A DNA stretch of 60,037 nucleotides from Ktedonobacterales bacterium (GCA_027451525.1 DAIDJF010000033.1:1-60037), one strand, 5' to 3'; shown: positions 35,441 through 45,159, counted from the first letter of the stretch. Program-made: numbers and translations. Notes: a model not told the origin generated them from the sequence alone.

Positions 35441-36829
35441 CTATAACAATAAATAAGGTTCTTCTAAGAGGGCCTTGAGTCGCTGCAGGAAGCGGCTTCC
35501 GCCTGCACCATCAAGCGTGCGGTGATCGGCTGAAAGGGAGACTTTCATAATAGGGCGAATCTCTAGCCGCTCACCTTGCGCTCCTTCAATGACGACTCCG
35601 CGCTTGCTCACTTTACCCGTGGCGAGAATGGCACTTTGACCAGGGGCAATGATGGCATGGAAGGTATCAATACCAAACATGCCCAAGTTAGAGATCGTAA
35701 AGGTTGCCCCATTCATATCTTCGGGTTTAAGCGTTCCCTGGCGCGCCGCCTGCACAAGTTCACGCAATGAGCGCGCAATTTCAGGAATGCTCTTTTGATG
35801 TGCGTTACGTACAACGGGCGTGAGCAATGCCTGCCCCGTATCGACTGCTACGCCGATATGTGCGACGTGCCAGCGACGGATAGCATCCTTGCCTTGCAGT
35901 GCGCCTGGATCAAGCATCGCATTTACTTCGGGATGCTGCATGAGGGCGGCGGCAACGGCGCGTATGATGATCGCGGTCAGCGAGGGTGCTGGTTCGCTTT
36001 GCTCTTTCAATGCGCGGCCAATGCGCTCGCGGCAGCGTTCAGCCTCGCTCATATCGATTTCTGTATCCAGATAGATGTGCGGCGCGGTCGTGATGCTCTG
36101 CTGCATACGTTGCCCGATCAGGCGGCGTATTGGCGAAAGCGGTAGCAGTTCGTATTCTGGTGCTGTTGTCGCGGGCGCAGTTGGCGCAATAATGTCACTA
36201 ACGCTTGGTGCCACCGGCGTTGCTGTTTTTACCTGTTGCGCGGTTGCGAGATGGGCCTCGACATCGGCGCGTGTGACCTTCTCGCCTGCCTTGCGTTCCG
36301 CCAGTACAGAGAGATCAATCTGGTGCGCGCTTGCCATCTTTTGCGCAACGGGTGTAGCGCGTACTGGTTTGGCTGTATCTTGTTGTTTTTGCTGTAAAAA
36401 CGCGAAGATATCGGCCTTATCAAGAGGCGGGGTCGCTCCTGCCGCGACGACTTCGCTGAGTATGACGCCGTGTAGGACAGCTTTCCGTTTGGCGGCAGGT
36501 GTGCTGGCGATAGGGCCATTGTGAGAGGGTGGGCGCGATAAAGCGGTCTCTACGAGTGGGCGCGAGACTTCACTGGCGGGCGTTTCAGAAATGGTATCGC
36601 TGAGCATGGCTAGGGGCGCACCGACTGGAAGGGTCGCGCCGTCTTGGGCAAGGATGCGCGTGAGATAGCCAGTATAGGGAGCCTCTACCTCTATGTTGAC
36701 CTTGTCGGTCATAACTTCAAGGATTGGCTCGCCCTTCTCGATGCGTTCACCCTCATGCGAGAGCCACTGTAAGACTGTTCCCTCAGTCATTGTCATGCCT
36801 AGCTTTGGCATTGTCAAGGTTTTTTCCAT
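35441..36829 (-). CDS. Dihydrolipoamide acyltransferase (E2) of a 2-oxoacid/acetoin dehydrogenase complex
   Basis: A 462-residue E2. The N-terminal lipoyl domain (about 1-78) carries the lipoyl Lys in VMTDKVNIEVEAP. Linkers and two short E3-binding-like segments follow (about 110-145 and 165-192). The catalytic domain ends with SADHRTLDGAGGSRFL (HxxxDG). It transfers the acyl group to CoA. The order E1 alpha, E1 beta, E2 is as in acoABC or pdhABC. No E3 is seen in the window. It lies 17 bases after E1 beta. Confidence 0.93.
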   Translation of the reverse strand: MEKTLTMPKLGMTMTEGTVLQWLSHEGERIEKGEPILEVMTDKVNIEVEAPYTGYLTRILAQDGATLPVGAPLAMLSDTISETPASEVSRPLVETALSRPPSHNGPIASTPAAKRKAVLHGVILSEVVAAGATPPLDKADIFAFLQQKQQDTAKPVRATPVAQKMASAHQIDLSVLAERKAGEKVTRADVEAHLATAQQVKTATPVAPSVSDIIAPTAPATTAPEYELLPLSPIRRLIGQRMQQSITTAPHIYLDTEIDMSEAERCRERIGRALKEQSEPAPSLTAIIIRAVAAALMQHPEVNAMLDPGALQGKDAIRRWHVAHIGVAVDTGQALLTPVVRNAHQKSIPEIARSLRELVQAARQGTLKPEDMNGATFTISNLGMFGIDTFHAIIAPGQSAILATGKVSKRGVVIEGAQGERLEIRPIMKVSLSADHRTLDGAGGSRFLQRLKALLEEPYLLL

Positions 36830-36846
36830 TGCTATCTGGCTCCTGT

Positions 36847-37902
36847 TTACGCTGGTTTATGCTGTAACAGGCGGCGTGCTGCCTGATAGATATCGTCTTC
36901 CTGCGGCGTGGCAGCCTTTTCTAGAATGGGGTTGTAGGGAATCGGCACATCTGCCCCACCTAAGCGCATGATAGGCGCATCCAGGTAATAGAAGGCATCG
37001 CTTGCAGCGATACGGGCAGCAATCTCTCCTCCAAAGCCCCCATTCTGGACGGCTTCGTGGACGATAAGCACGTGCCCTGTCTTACGGGCCGAGGCGACCA
37101 GTGTTTCCTCGTCAAGTGGACGGATGGTACGTGGGTCAATCACTTCAGCCTCGATCCCTTCTTGCGCAAGGCGACTCGCTACGGCAAGCGCGCGCGGAAC
37201 CATGATTGAAAGCGCGATGATTGTCAGGTCTTTGCCTTGCCGCTTGATGTCGGCCTGTCCCAGTGGCAAGACCCATTCGCCAGTGGGAACCATGCCCTTC
37301 TGTTTGTATAAGACCTTGTGTTCGAGGAAGATCACTGGATTGGGATCGCGAATAGCAGCGGTCAACAGACCTTTAACATCGGCAGGCGTTGAGGGAAGGA
37401 CGACTTTGAGACCGGGCACATGTGCGAACCACGCTTCAAGACTCTGCGAGTGTTGAGCCGCCGCGCCAGTGCCAGAACCGAGCGGGGCGCGAAAGACGAC
37501 GGGCACCTCAGCCTTGCCGCCAAACATAAAGCGAATCTTTGCGCCCTGATTGACGATCTGATCCATCGCGATTGCCATGAAATCGCTAAACTGAAACTCG
37601 GCAACGGGTCGCATGCCAGCCAGCGCAGCCCCTATTGCACAACCGCCGATAGCGGCTTCTGAGATAGGTGTATCGCGGACGCGCTTCTCACCAAATTCTT
37701 CGACAAGGCCGCGTGTCACCCCGAAGGCTCCACCATAGATACCGATATCTTCGCCCATTAGAAAAACGCGCGGGTCACGCTGCATCTCTTCACGCAGAGC
37801 GGCGCGCACGGCATCAGCATACGTCATCTCTTGTAATACCGGTTGTATGTTCATCTCTTCATTGTGAGATGTGGAGATAGGGGGCAATTGAGAGATGCTC
37901 AT
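36847..37902 (-). CDS. 2-oxoacid/acetoin dehydrogenase E1 beta subunit
   Basis: A 351-residue E1 beta of the transketolase-like family. Recognisable segments are [38 protein letters not shown] and [21 protein letters not shown]. It forms the active site with E1 alpha and thiamine diphosphate. The ATG at 37902 overlaps the E1 alpha stop by four bases (ATGA), indicating translational coupling. AcoB and PdhB cannot be separated by eye. Confidence 0.93.
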   Translation of the reverse strand: MSISQLPPISTSHNEEMNIQPVLQEMTYADAVRAALREEMQRDPRVFLMGEDIGIYGGAFGVTRGLVEEFGEKRVRDTPISEAAIGGCAIGAALAGMRPVAEFQFSDFMAIAMDQIVNQGAKIRFMFGGKAEVPVVFRAPLGSGTGAAAQHSQSLEAWFAHVPGLKVVLPSTPADVKGLLTAAIRDPNPVIFLEHKVLYKQKGMVPTGEWVLPLGQADIKRQGKDLTIIALSIMVPRALAVASRLAQEGIEAEVIDPRTIRPLDEETLVASARKTGHVLIVHEAVQNGGFGGEIAARIAASDAFYYLDAPIMRLGGADVPIPYNPILEKAATPQEDDIYQAARRLLQHKPA

Positions 37903-38873
37903 GCGTATACTCCTTCTAGCAGCGTTGCCGGATCGGGATTGGGACTGTTAAGCGCGAACTGGTAAGCGTCCTCGATAGCCTGATACGCCTCTTGTTCGCT
38001 CTGTTTAATTTCCTGTTCGTTCACGATACTGCGTTCGAGCAAAACGCCAAGAAAACGCTGAATGGGATCACGCTTCTGCCATTCGCGAATCTCGTCGCGG
38101 GTGCGATAGCGGTTCTGATCGCTCTTCGAGTGACCTTTATAGCGATAGGTCAGAGACTCAATGAGCGTTGGCCCCTCACCTGCGCGCGCTCTCTGGGCCG
38201 CGCTGTAGACGGCATCATAGACCGCAAATACATCGTTACCATCGACGCGCACGCCAGGAATGCCATAGGCTGTAGCGCGTTGGGCAATCGTTTCATTGCG
38301 CATAGAGCGTTTGGTCGACATGGACATGCCATACTGGTTATTTTCGCAAAGATAGATCACGGGTAAATCCCAGATCGCAGCCATGTTGATTGATTCATGG
38401 AATGTGCCTTCGTTGGCGGCTCCATCGCCGAAGAAGCAAAGGCAAACACCAGCAGATTGCTGAAGTTGCAGGCTGAGTCCGACGCCTGTCGCGACTGGAA
38501 TGCCACCGCCTACAACACCATTGGCACCCAAATTGCCTGTTTTAACATCGGCAATGTGCATCGAACCGCCACGTCCCCGACAGTAGCCAGTCTCTTTGCC
38601 AAGCAGTTCTGCGACCATTAAATCCAGGTCGGCTCCTTTGGCGATACAATGCCCATGTCCACGGTGTGTGCTGGTAATGTAGTCGTCCTCGCGCAGTGCG
38701 GCCAGCGCGCCTGCCGCTGTGCCTTCTTCGCCAATGGAAAGATGTGTCGTGCCATGTACTTCGCCACGCATAAATAATTCGTCAACCTTCTCCTCAAAGG
38801 CCCGAATGCGATACATCGTTGCTAAGATTGAGCGTAGTTGCTCTGCTGAAAGCTCTGGTGCTTGTTCAGGCAT
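37899..38873 (-). CDS. 2-oxoacid/acetoin dehydrogenase E1 alpha subunit
   Basis: A 324-residue E1 alpha. The thiamine-diphosphate motif is [20 protein letters not shown], ending in [25 protein letters not shown] and [20 protein letters not shown] are characteristic. The start is ATG at 38873, with GGGAG about nine bases upstream; the longer frame extends through the divergent intergenic region without support. Gene order suits an acetoin dehydrogenase or pyruvate dehydrogenase. No AcoR-type regulator is adjacent. Confidence 0.92.
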   Translation of the reverse strand: MPEQAPELSAEQLRSILATMYRIRAFEEKVDELFMRGEVHGTTHLSIGEEGTAAGALAALREDDYITSTHRGHGHCIAKGADLDLMVAELLGKETGYCRGRGGSMHIADVKTGNLGANGVVGGGIPVATGVGLSLQLQQSAGVCLCFFGDGAANEGTFHESINMAAIWDLPVIYLCENNQYGMSMSTKRSMRNETIAQRATAYGIPGVRVDGNDVFAVYDAVYSAAQRARAGEGPTLIESLTYRYKGHSKSDQNRYRTRDEIREWQKRDPIQRFLGVLLERSIVNEQEIKQSEQEAYQAIEDAYQFALNSPNPDPATLLEGVYA

Positions 38874-39100
38874 AAGTCGTTGCTCCCATTGCATCTGCTG
38901 TGAATGAATGTTCGCGGTAGTAATGCACAAGTGTTCACGCTTGCACATATATTCAATGTAGCATGGAGAGGGCTGAGATGTCAAGGGAATTGGTTGAATT
39001 TTCTGACAGAAATTTGGGACGAAGCGCAATTACTCACTAACGCCTCAGAAGGTGATAGAATGAAAATGGCGAGAGAGAAAGCGAGTAAAAGGTGACGTGT

Positions 39101-39871
39101 ATGTCTTTTGATAAGGATGAATTGCGCGCGTATCTTCTGAAAGAGTATGATCAGCCATTCTCTGGCTGGGATTTTTCTTATATAGACGGCAGATATGAGA
39201 CGGTCCATGCGCCAGACACCTGGGATTTGCAGGGCTATCTGCGCTCTATGATAGCACATGTGGATACCATGCTAGATATTGACACGGGTGGAGGCGAATG
39301 GCTTGCCAAATTGCAGCCACTGCCCGCGCATACTTATGCGACCGAGTCCTATCCTCCTAACGTGCCCGTTGCGCGTCAATGTCTTGAGCCATTAGGCGTT
39401 ACAGTCTGTGCTATAGATGAAAATGATAAGCAGCATATGCCTTTTGCAGACGAGCAGTTTGATCTTATCATGTGTCGGCATGGGTCGTATGTGCCACAGG
39501 AACTATGGCGCATCCTGAAGCCTGGACGACAGTTTGTCACACAGCAGGTTGGTGGCGAGGTGAATAAAGAATTGCATACCATGCTAGACGCGCCTCCTTA
39601 CCAGTACGCGAGTTGGACACTACAACGTGCTGTCAGCGAATTGCAGCAGGCAGGTTTCCAGATTCTCGATCAGCGCGAAGCTTTTCTCCTTTCTCATTTT
39701 CACGATATTGGTGCGCTTGTGTACTATCTCAAATGTATTTCCTGGCAGATTACTGATTTCTCCGTTGAGAAATATTTTGATAAGCTGCTAGAACTGCATC
39801 AGCAGATTCAAGAGAAGGGTGCGCTCGATACGCATTTTCACCAGTTTTTTATCGTTGCGCAAAAGCCATAA
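39101..39871 (+). CDS. SAM-dependent methyltransferase, class I
   Basis: A 256-residue enzyme. Motif I is LDIDTGGGEWLAKL, motif II includes VCAIDENDKQHMPF and DLIMCRHGSYVPQELWRILKPGRQ is the post-II/III region typical of UbiE-like methyltransferases. The substrate is unknown. The ATG at 39101 has AAAGG eight bases upstream; a GTG at 39092 is the longest start. It is divergent from the dehydrogenase operon and converges on the alcohol dehydrogenase gene. Confidence 0.85.
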   Translation: MSFDKDELRAYLLKEYDQPFSGWDFSYIDGRYETVHAPDTWDLQGYLRSMIAHVDTMLDIDTGGGEWLAKLQPLPAHTYATESYPPNVPVARQCLEPLGVTVCAIDENDKQHMPFADEQFDLIMCRHGSYVPQELWRILKPGRQFVTQQVGGEVNKELHTMLDAPPYQYASWTLQRAVSELQQAGFQILDQREAFLLSHFHDIGALVYYLKCISWQITDFSVEKYFDKLLELHQQIQEKGALDTHFHQFFIVAQKP

Positions 39872-39908
39872 TGGCTGGTTGGAGGTATCGAGCGCGTTCC
39901 TCGCCAGA

Positions 39909-40970
39909 CTATTTGGTTCCTATTGGGGCAGGAACGCCGTCAGGTGGCACGATAGCATATTTAATGCCTTGCTGCCGACCGATTAGCTCAAGCGCATCGA
40001 TGGTCTCTGCTAAGGTTTTGTTGGCTGTAATGTAGTCCAGTGCGTGCACCTGACCGTTACTGATCAGATCAAATGCAACCTTCACATGTTTGGGTGTGTG
40101 ATGAAAGATGCCTTTAATGGTCAGTTCGCTATAGTGCAGCAAGACCGTGTCGATGCTGATACTTGTGCCAGACTTCGCGCCGCCGAACAGGAGGATGGTG
40201 CCGCCTTTGCGTGTCATGCGCACCGCCTTCTCCCAGACTTCGGGCAGGCCGACGGCTTCGACGGCAAGATCGGTTCCACGACCACCATCTGTCAGTGCGC
40301 GCACGGCCTCAACCTGATCGGGTACATGTGTGACGTTGATCGTCTCGCTAGCTCCGAAATGGCGTGCTGAGGCGAGGCGTTCATTGCTCAAGTCGCACGC
40401 GATGACACGTGCGCCGCGCAGGGCCGCAAGGTTGGTAAACATCAGACCGATGGGGCCTGCTCCATTGACGACAACGGTATCACCCAACTGAATATTGATC
40501 TCCTCAATGCCATGTACGACGCAGGCCAACGGTTCTAACAAGGCGGCCTCGGCAAAACTCAGATGTGTGGGCAAGATGTAGGTATTGCGCTGTACGATGC
40601 GTTCCGGCACAACGATATATTCAGCGTATGCACCGTTGAGAAATTCCAGGTTCTCGCACATGCTTTCGTGGTGTATGCGGCAGTAGTAGCATGTGCCACA
40701 GGGTGCGCTATTGACCGCAACGACGCGCTGTCCTTCCTGAAACTGCGTAACGCCCGCGCCAATCTCTACAATTGTGCCCGCGAACTCGTGTCCAAAAGGA
40801 CTGGGCAACGTTTTGAAAAGACTGGGATGACCGCGTCGGTAGGTTTTAAGGTCAGTGCCGCAGGTCAGGGCCGTGCCGACTTTGACAAGCAGTTCGCCGG
40901 GACCGGGCTTGGGAACCGCAATCTCTTCGTAGCGCACGTCACCGGGCTGGTAAAATACAAAGGCTTTCAC
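39909..40970 (-). CDS. Zinc-dependent medium-chain alcohol/polyol dehydrogenase
   Basis: A 353-residue MDR enzyme. The catalytic zinc ligands are Cys in CGTDLKTYRRG, then GHEFAGTI; the structural zinc site is CGTCYYCRIHHESMC. The Rossmann motif is VVNGAGPIGLMF. It resembles sorbitol/threonine dehydrogenases. It lies three bases after the class II aldolase gene, and a histidine phosphatase gene precedes that. A polyol or sugar substrate is inferred from context. Confidence 0.88.
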   Translation of the reverse strand: MKAFVFYQPGDVRYEEIAVPKPGPGELLVKVGTALTCGTDLKTYRRGHPSLFKTLPSPFGHEFAGTIVEIGAGVTQFQEGQRVVAVNSAPCGTCYYCRIHHESMCENLEFLNGAYAEYIVVPERIVQRNTYILPTHLSFAEAALLEPLACVVHGIEEINIQLGDTVVVNGAGPIGLMFTNLAALRGARVIACDLSNERLASARHFGASETINVTHVPDQVEAVRALTDGGRGTDLAVEAVGLPEVWEKAVRMTRKGGTILLFGGAKSGTSISIDTVLLHYSELTIKGIFHHTPKHVKVAFDLISNGQVHALDYITANKTLAETIDALELIGRQQGIKYAIVPPDGVPAPIGTK

Positions 40971-40972
40971 TG

Positions 40973-41656
40973 TTATTTGCCTCCCACTGTATCTTGAGCT
41001 AAAGCTTTTTGTCCGTAGTTATTGACCCAAAAGCTATGCAATTTCGCCATCTCCTCGGCTGGTAACTCAACAGGTGTGCCGATCTGTCTGGCAATCGCGT
41101 AGACCTTCGCGCTATCTTCCAATGCGTGAGCGGTTGAGAAGGTCAGCGCGAGGTTGACGCCTACAACCATCACGCCATGATTGCCCCAGATGATGGCAGA
41201 GTGAGTGCCAAGCGTGTTAACAACCAGTTCCGCGAACTCTGGGGTGCCAGATATCTGATAGGGGGCTATGGGCACTTCATCACCGAGACAGAGTGCGGAT
41301 TCGGCAAGGATCATTGGGAAACGCTGATAGACGACGCCAAAGGCACTGGCATAAGGTGAATGGGTATGCATCACACAGTTGATATCGTGACGGTGGCGTA
41401 ATACCAACGTGTGGAGCGGCGTTTCGACTGATGGCTTCCATTTGCCTTCTACGACTCGAGCCTGCTCATCTACGACGACGATATCTTCAGCGGTAAGAAG
41501 TTGATAATCCGCGCCACTTGGCGTAATGCAGATCAACCCGCTTTCAGGGTCACGCGCGCTCAGGTTGCCCTGTGTGGCATGCACAAGCTGACTATCATAC
41601 ATTTTTTTTGCGAAACGGACCACTTCGGCGCGTAGTTCTGGCAAAAGCATAAGCAA
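40973..41656 (-). CDS. Class II aldolase/adducin family protein
   Basis: A 227-residue zinc enzyme of the fuculose-phosphate aldolase group. Zinc-binding residues are visible in CVMHTHSPYA (HxH) and WGNHGVMVVG, and the N-terminal GNLSARDPESG phosphate-binding loop is present. Family members cleave sugar-1-phosphates to DHAP and an aldehyde, or act as epimerases. Substrate is unknown. It lies between the phosphatase (9-base gap) and alcohol dehydrogenase genes (2-base gap), so the three probably form one operon. Confidence 0.87.
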   Translation of the reverse strand: MLMLLPELRAEVVRFAKKMYDSQLVHATQGNLSARDPESGLICITPSGADYQLLTAEDIVVVDEQARVVEGKWKPSVETPLHTLVLRHRHDINCVMHTHSPYASAFGVVYQRFPMILAESALCLGDEVPIAPYQISGTPEFAELVVNTLGTHSAIIWGNHGVMVVGVNLALTFSTAHALEDSAKVYAIARQIGTPVELPAEEMAKLHSFWVNNYGQKALAQDTVGGK

Positions 41657-41665
41657 CTCCTTTCG

Positions 41666-42292
41666 TTAAATCAGGTGACGTGTATCATTGAGATGAATAA
41701 GTTGAGTTCTTTCGCCTATAATGTGTATCTCGGTAATGCTGGCCGTTTGTGCCTCTAAAGCCCGACTACTTGCCAGCCCCATGTCGAGCATATGACCAAC
41801 GAGCAGGCGTATCAATGTGCGATGGGCAACGACCAGCACTGTCTGAGCTTCGTGGCGTGCAAGTAATTCACGCAGACAGCGTGTACCACGTGTAATAACC
41901 TCTTCTTGGGTCTCCCCTTGCGGACAAAATGCACGCCATGAGCCTGTTTCCCACAGTGCTAGTTCGGCGGCATACGTCTGTAATAAATCTTTTTTACGAT
42001 GACCTTCCCACGCGCCAAAATGCATCTCGCGCAGTTCTTCACGTTGCTGTATCTCCAACTCTAATGTGGCGGCGATGGGTGTTGCTGTCTGAATAGCGCG
42101 TAATTGTGGGCTGCAGTAGAGGCTGCTAATCTGTTCATCTTTCAAGCGTGCAGCTAAGAGATGTGCTTGTTTGTGACCGATGTCAGTAAGTGGAACCTCC
42201 AAAGAGCCACTAAAAATACCATCCAGGCTGGCTTGTGTCTGTCCATGACGGGCAAGTAGCAAGCGAGTAACGACAGGAGCGTGATTGTTCAT
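41666..42292 (-). CDS. Histidine phosphatase family protein
   Basis: A 208-residue phosphoglycerate-mutase-like phosphatase. The catalytic motif LLARHGQTQASLDG (RHG) is near the N-terminus and the second His lies in VVAHRTLIRLLVGH. REMHFGAWEGH carries the acid residue. Relatives include alpha-ribazole phosphatase and broad acid phosphatases. It is the first gene of the aldolase/dehydrogenase unit. A role dephosphorylating a sugar phosphate is possible. Confidence 0.85.
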   Translation of the reverse strand: MNNHAPVVTRLLLARHGQTQASLDGIFSGSLEVPLTDIGHKQAHLLAARLKDEQISSLYCSPQLRAIQTATPIAATLELEIQQREELREMHFGAWEGHRKKDLLQTYAAELALWETGSWRAFCPQGETQEEVITRGTRCLRELLARHEAQTVLVVAHRTLIRLLVGHMLDMGLASSRALEAQTASITEIHIIGERTQLIHLNDTRHLI

Positions 42293-42582
42293 GTAGCAAA
42301 TATCCCTTTTTTAATGGTGTTGTTTCTGTGTATGATAAACATAACTAAAACGTATCATGGATACGTATGTCCAGGCCAGTGATACATCATACGCCAGCTA
42401 TGCAGACAGTACCATATTTTGCAATACTATGAGATAGTAGTGGGTATCATATACTAGGATTATCGTAATAAAAGTGAGAAGACGATTTTTCTTTTATCTA
42501 CCAGGAAAAAGAGATGCGTCTTCGTTGAGATAGCGGTCTATAGAAAGATTGTAAACGGTAGCTGAGTTGCCTGATATTGCCC
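42293..42582. other. Divergent intergenic region
   Basis: Between the phosphatase gene (minus) and the ispD promoter no gene is seen. The stretch is A/T-rich with several TATAC/ATACT steps, and should hold the phosphatase-aldolase promoter. Confidence 0.4.
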
Positions 42583-42611
42583 TTGACATTCCGCATTTGT
42601 CGGGGTATACT
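42583..42611 (+). promoter_or_regulatory. Strong sigma-70 promoter of the ispD unit
   Basis: A consensus TTGACA (42583-42588) and TATACT (42606-42611) are 17 bases apart. The predicted start is about 42618, 32 bases before the GTG start codon. This rejects the TTG start at 42611. Confidence 0.8.
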
Positions 42612-42649
42612 TGCACAAAGTACCAAATTCGCACAAAGGTGAATGCGTC

Positions 42650-43381
42650 GTGAGAAAACAACGTACTGCAAAACGAGTTGTCGCTGTTGTGTTAGGTGCT
42701 GGTCAGGGGACGCGCATGGGGCGTCCAATCAACAAAATATTTTTACCGATCAACGGAAAAGCGGTCATCGTCTATGCGATGGAGACGTTTGAGCGTTGTG
42801 AGGATGTTGACGAGATACTGCTGGTGGCGGCTAGCGGTGAGGTAGAGCAACTGACAAAACTGGCGTATCATGCGCAATGTACGAAAGTGCGTCGTGTGGT
42901 GTCAGGTGGGACAACGCGCCATGCCTCAGAACGTTGCGCGTTAGATGCTCTCCGCCCGGAAATCGATGCGGGCGAAATCGATGTGGTACTAATTCACGAT
43001 GGAGCGCGTCCATTTGTGCCGTGCGAAAAGGTAGAGCAATTGATTCAGAAAGCGCGTGAGTGTGGTGGTGCTATTCTGGCTGTGCCTTTGCAGGAAGAAG
43101 AGCATATTGTGCAGGTGGATGGGGAACATCATTTGCAGAAGAATTTTGAGGATACCACGATCTGGCGTGCGCAGACTCCACAGGCATTCCAGGCACCTCT
43201 ATTGCTCAGCGCGTATGATTTAGCGGAGCGCGACCAGTTTTTTGGAACTGATACGGCGGCATCTGTTGAACGTATTGGCGGACCTGTCGCGATTGTCGAA
43301 AGTGATGACACCAATTTAAAAATCACAACGGCCCATGATCTTCTCCACGCGGAGAAGTTGAGTCGTCATCGTCGCTTTTAA
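42650..43381 (+). CDS. ispD: IspD-family cytidylyltransferase
   Basis: A 243-residue nucleotidyltransferase. The N-terminal loop AVVLGAGQGTRMGRPINKIF resembles the IspD CTP-binding loop; IHDGARPFV stands for the family VHDAARP. The C-terminal GTDTAASVER and VESDDTNLKITTAHDL are typical. IspD makes CDP-methylerythritol in the MEP pathway. The start is GTG at 42650, with AAAGGTGA seven bases upstream. TarI-type ribitol-5-phosphate cytidylyltransferases share the fold, and an adjacent sugar-alcohol PTS makes that worth testing. Confidence 0.8.
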   Translation: MRKQRTAKRVVAVVLGAGQGTRMGRPINKIFLPINGKAVIVYAMETFERCEDVDEILLVAASGEVEQLTKLAYHAQCTKVRRVVSGGTTRHASERCALDALRPEIDAGEIDVVLIHDGARPFVPCEKVEQLIQKARECGGAILAVPLQEEEHIVQVDGEHHLQKNFEDTTIWRAQTPQAFQAPLLLSAYDLAERDQFFGTDTAASVERIGGPVAIVESDDTNLKITTAHDLLHAEKLSRHRRF

Positions 43382-43500
43382 GGATCTGTAAGTAATGGGC
43401 ATGGGTGGGGGCTGGCCTGCGTGAGGGTTCTTGTGACCGTTAATTGCCTGACAGACAACGTATCGTCTGTCGAGATAGCAAGTAAAGGGCAGAGAAGGTT

Positions 43501-43806
43501 ATGATGGCGTGTCAGACGGAACTCAATTGTTTGTATTGTGGAAGTACGACGACCCATACTGTGTTATATGCGTCGATCTATGTGAAACGGATTGCTTGCA
43601 ATCGCTGTGCTCATACGATTGAAAAACCGCCGCTGGTATTGATGTGGCAATATTGTTGTGATCTTCCCTGGCGTGCGTTTGCGCTTACACGACGTTTGAA
43701 AGGCGAGGCACTTTCTCATCCTATTTTGTTTGCCTCCAGCCTGCCCAAACGCATGGTGTATAAACCAATAGAGCTATCCCGTGAGCTTGTTGAGGTGTGT
43801 CTGTAG
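43501..43806 (+). CDS. Small zinc-ribbon protein
   Basis: A 101-residue protein. Two Cys pairs (CLYCG near 10-14, then CNRC near 33-36) form a probable zinc ribbon, with a basic C-terminal half. A second Met at codon 2 makes the exact start ambiguous. I do not recognise the family. It precedes gutM by 61 bases in the same direction. Confidence 0.7.
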   Translation: MMACQTELNCLYCGSTTTHTVLYASIYVKRIACNRCAHTIEKPPLVLMWQYCCDLPWRAFALTRRLKGEALSHPILFASSLPKRMVYKPIELSRELVEVCL

Positions 43807-43867
43807 CACGGCTCTATGCGACAGACCACGCGGTATAATGGCGTACCTTGCCACCTTGGAGGTGTTT

Positions 43868-44284
43868 ATGAACATGATCGAACAGTTTGCACTGGCGGCA
43901 CTGGCGGCCTGGCTCATTCAACTGGGTCTGGCCTATCGACAGGCCCGCGTATTTTATCGTCGTATCAGTAGTCTGCGCAAACTGGGACGCTGTGCCACTG
44001 GTCTTTCTGGTGGGCGTTATCGTGGGCGCGTGTATGTCGCGCTCGTTGTTCATCCCCTGACTCATCGCGTCATCAAAGCTGAAAAACTCAGCGGTTTAAC
44101 TGTTTTTGCTACATTGAAATCCGTTACACAGTTAGAAGGCCGTTCGCTTGATGAACTGCTCAATCCACAACTATCGATTGAAGGCGTACCGCCTCGTGTT
44201 TTAGAGGCTGCGCGTTCTGCTGCCGAAGCCATTCAAAAATCGCTTGAAAAAGCTGCCAGCGGAGATGTAATCGTTACCGCCTGA
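43868..44284 (+). CDS. gutM: GutM-like glucitol operon activator
   Basis: A 138-residue protein with one N-terminal hydrophobic segment. The GutM signature follows: RRISSLRKLGRCATGLSGGR, then KLSGLTVFAT. GutM (SrlM) is an activator of the glucitol operon in enterobacteria. A TATAAT lies at 43834-43839 and the ATG at 43868 has a GGAGG five bases upstream. It stands 256 bases before the EIIC gene, so it is likely either co-transcribed or the first regulated gene. Confidence 0.82.
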   Translation: MNMIEQFALAALAAWLIQLGLAYRQARVFYRRISSLRKLGRCATGLSGGRYRGRVYVALVVHPLTHRVIKAEKLSGLTVFATLKSVTQLEGRSLDELLNPQLSIEGVPPRVLEAARSAAEAIQKSLEKAASGDVIVTA

Positions 44285-44448
44285 TCTGCGGCTGAGCGTT
44301 TCGCAATCACAAAACAGTGTTTGTTCATTTGCAGGTAAGTTTTAGCTTCACTACCTGTCGGGAGGTCGTATGCTCTATTTGAGCGGTCATCCATACAATA
44401 AAGGCCCACCAGCTCGCGGGTATGGCGAAAAGAGTACCATACAATCAT
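44233..44448 (-). CDS. Possible small antisense protein gene, uncertain
   Basis: A frame of 71 codons on the minus strand in the 256-bp gap between gutM and srlA, overlapping the end of gutM by 52 bases. It reads as plausible protein (MIVWYSFRHTRELVGLYCMD, later NKHCFVIAKRSAADQ). The ATG at 44448 has AAGGG six bases upstream. Family unknown. It may instead be a chance frame; the gap also needs to hold the PTS leader. Confidence 0.35.
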   Translation of the reverse strand: MIVWYSFRHTRELVGLYCMDDRSNRAYDLPTGSEAKTYLQMNKHCFVIAKRSAADQAVTITSPLAAFSSDF

Positions 44449-44540
44449 CGCGCGCCCTTGTAGTTGGATGTTTCTATTTTGTTTACGCCTGATGTTTAGC
44501 TCCATGATAGTGAGCTATATCACACACGGAGGTGACTCTC

Positions 44541-45158
44541 GTGAATATTCTACAATTCTTCGTTGCTGTTGCCACTGGTTTCATTGGCATGTTCCAGAAA
44601 GGCGGTACACAGTTTGTTGGCCTTGTCACTGGAATTGTGCCTCTCTTGATTGTTCTGATGACGGCGGTAAATGCGCTGGTGCGTTTTATCGGACCAGAGC
44701 GTATCGACAAGGTGGCGATGGCGAGTAGCAACAATATCTTCCTGCGCTATCTTGTGCTGCCTTTCCTGGCAGTATTCTTCCTCACCAACCCAATGGCCTA
44801 TACGATGGGCCGTTTCTTGCCGGAGAAACAGAAGCCCGCGTTTTATGACTCCGCGGTTTCCTTTGTGCACCCTATTCTGGGCTTGTTTCCCCATGCCAAT
44901 CCTGGTGAAATCTTCGTCTGGGCTGGTATCGCCACTGGTATCACCACGCTCCATCTTAATGTGGGTGATCTCGCGGTACGCTACTTCTTCGTGGGCCTGG
45001 TTGTCATTTTCATGCGCGGTTTGGTAACTGAGCGCATTACGGCAATCATGTGGGCACGTCGCCCGGCTGCCGCAACCAGCGAAGAAGCAGAAGCTGAAAT
45101 GAATATGTCAGGTGTTGAAGCAGGCGGCGCAGCCTTTGCAGCCGGTGAGGAGGCATAA
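44541..45158 (+). CDS. srlA: PTS glucitol/sorbitol EIIC subunit (EIIC2 type)
   Basis: A 205-residue membrane protein similar to Srl[33 protein letters not shown] and [19 protein letters not shown] are characteristic. It has about four helices and a long C-terminal tail rich in Glu and Ala. The start is GTG at 44541, with GGAGGTGA five bases upstream. It starts the EII operon, with the EIIC' gene two bases after its stop. SrlA pairs with SrlE to carry the polyol through the membrane. Confidence 0.9.
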   Translation: MNILQFFVAVATGFIGMFQKGGTQFVGLVTGIVPLLIVLMTAVNALVRFIGPERIDKVAMASSNNIFLRYLVLPFLAVFFLTNPMAYTMGRFLPEKQKPAFYDSAVSFVHPILGLFPHANPGEIFVWAGIATGITTLHLNVGDLAVRYFFVGLVVIFMRGLVTERITAIMWARRPAAATSEEAEAEMNMSGVEAGGAAFAAGEEA

Positions 45159-45159
45159 G

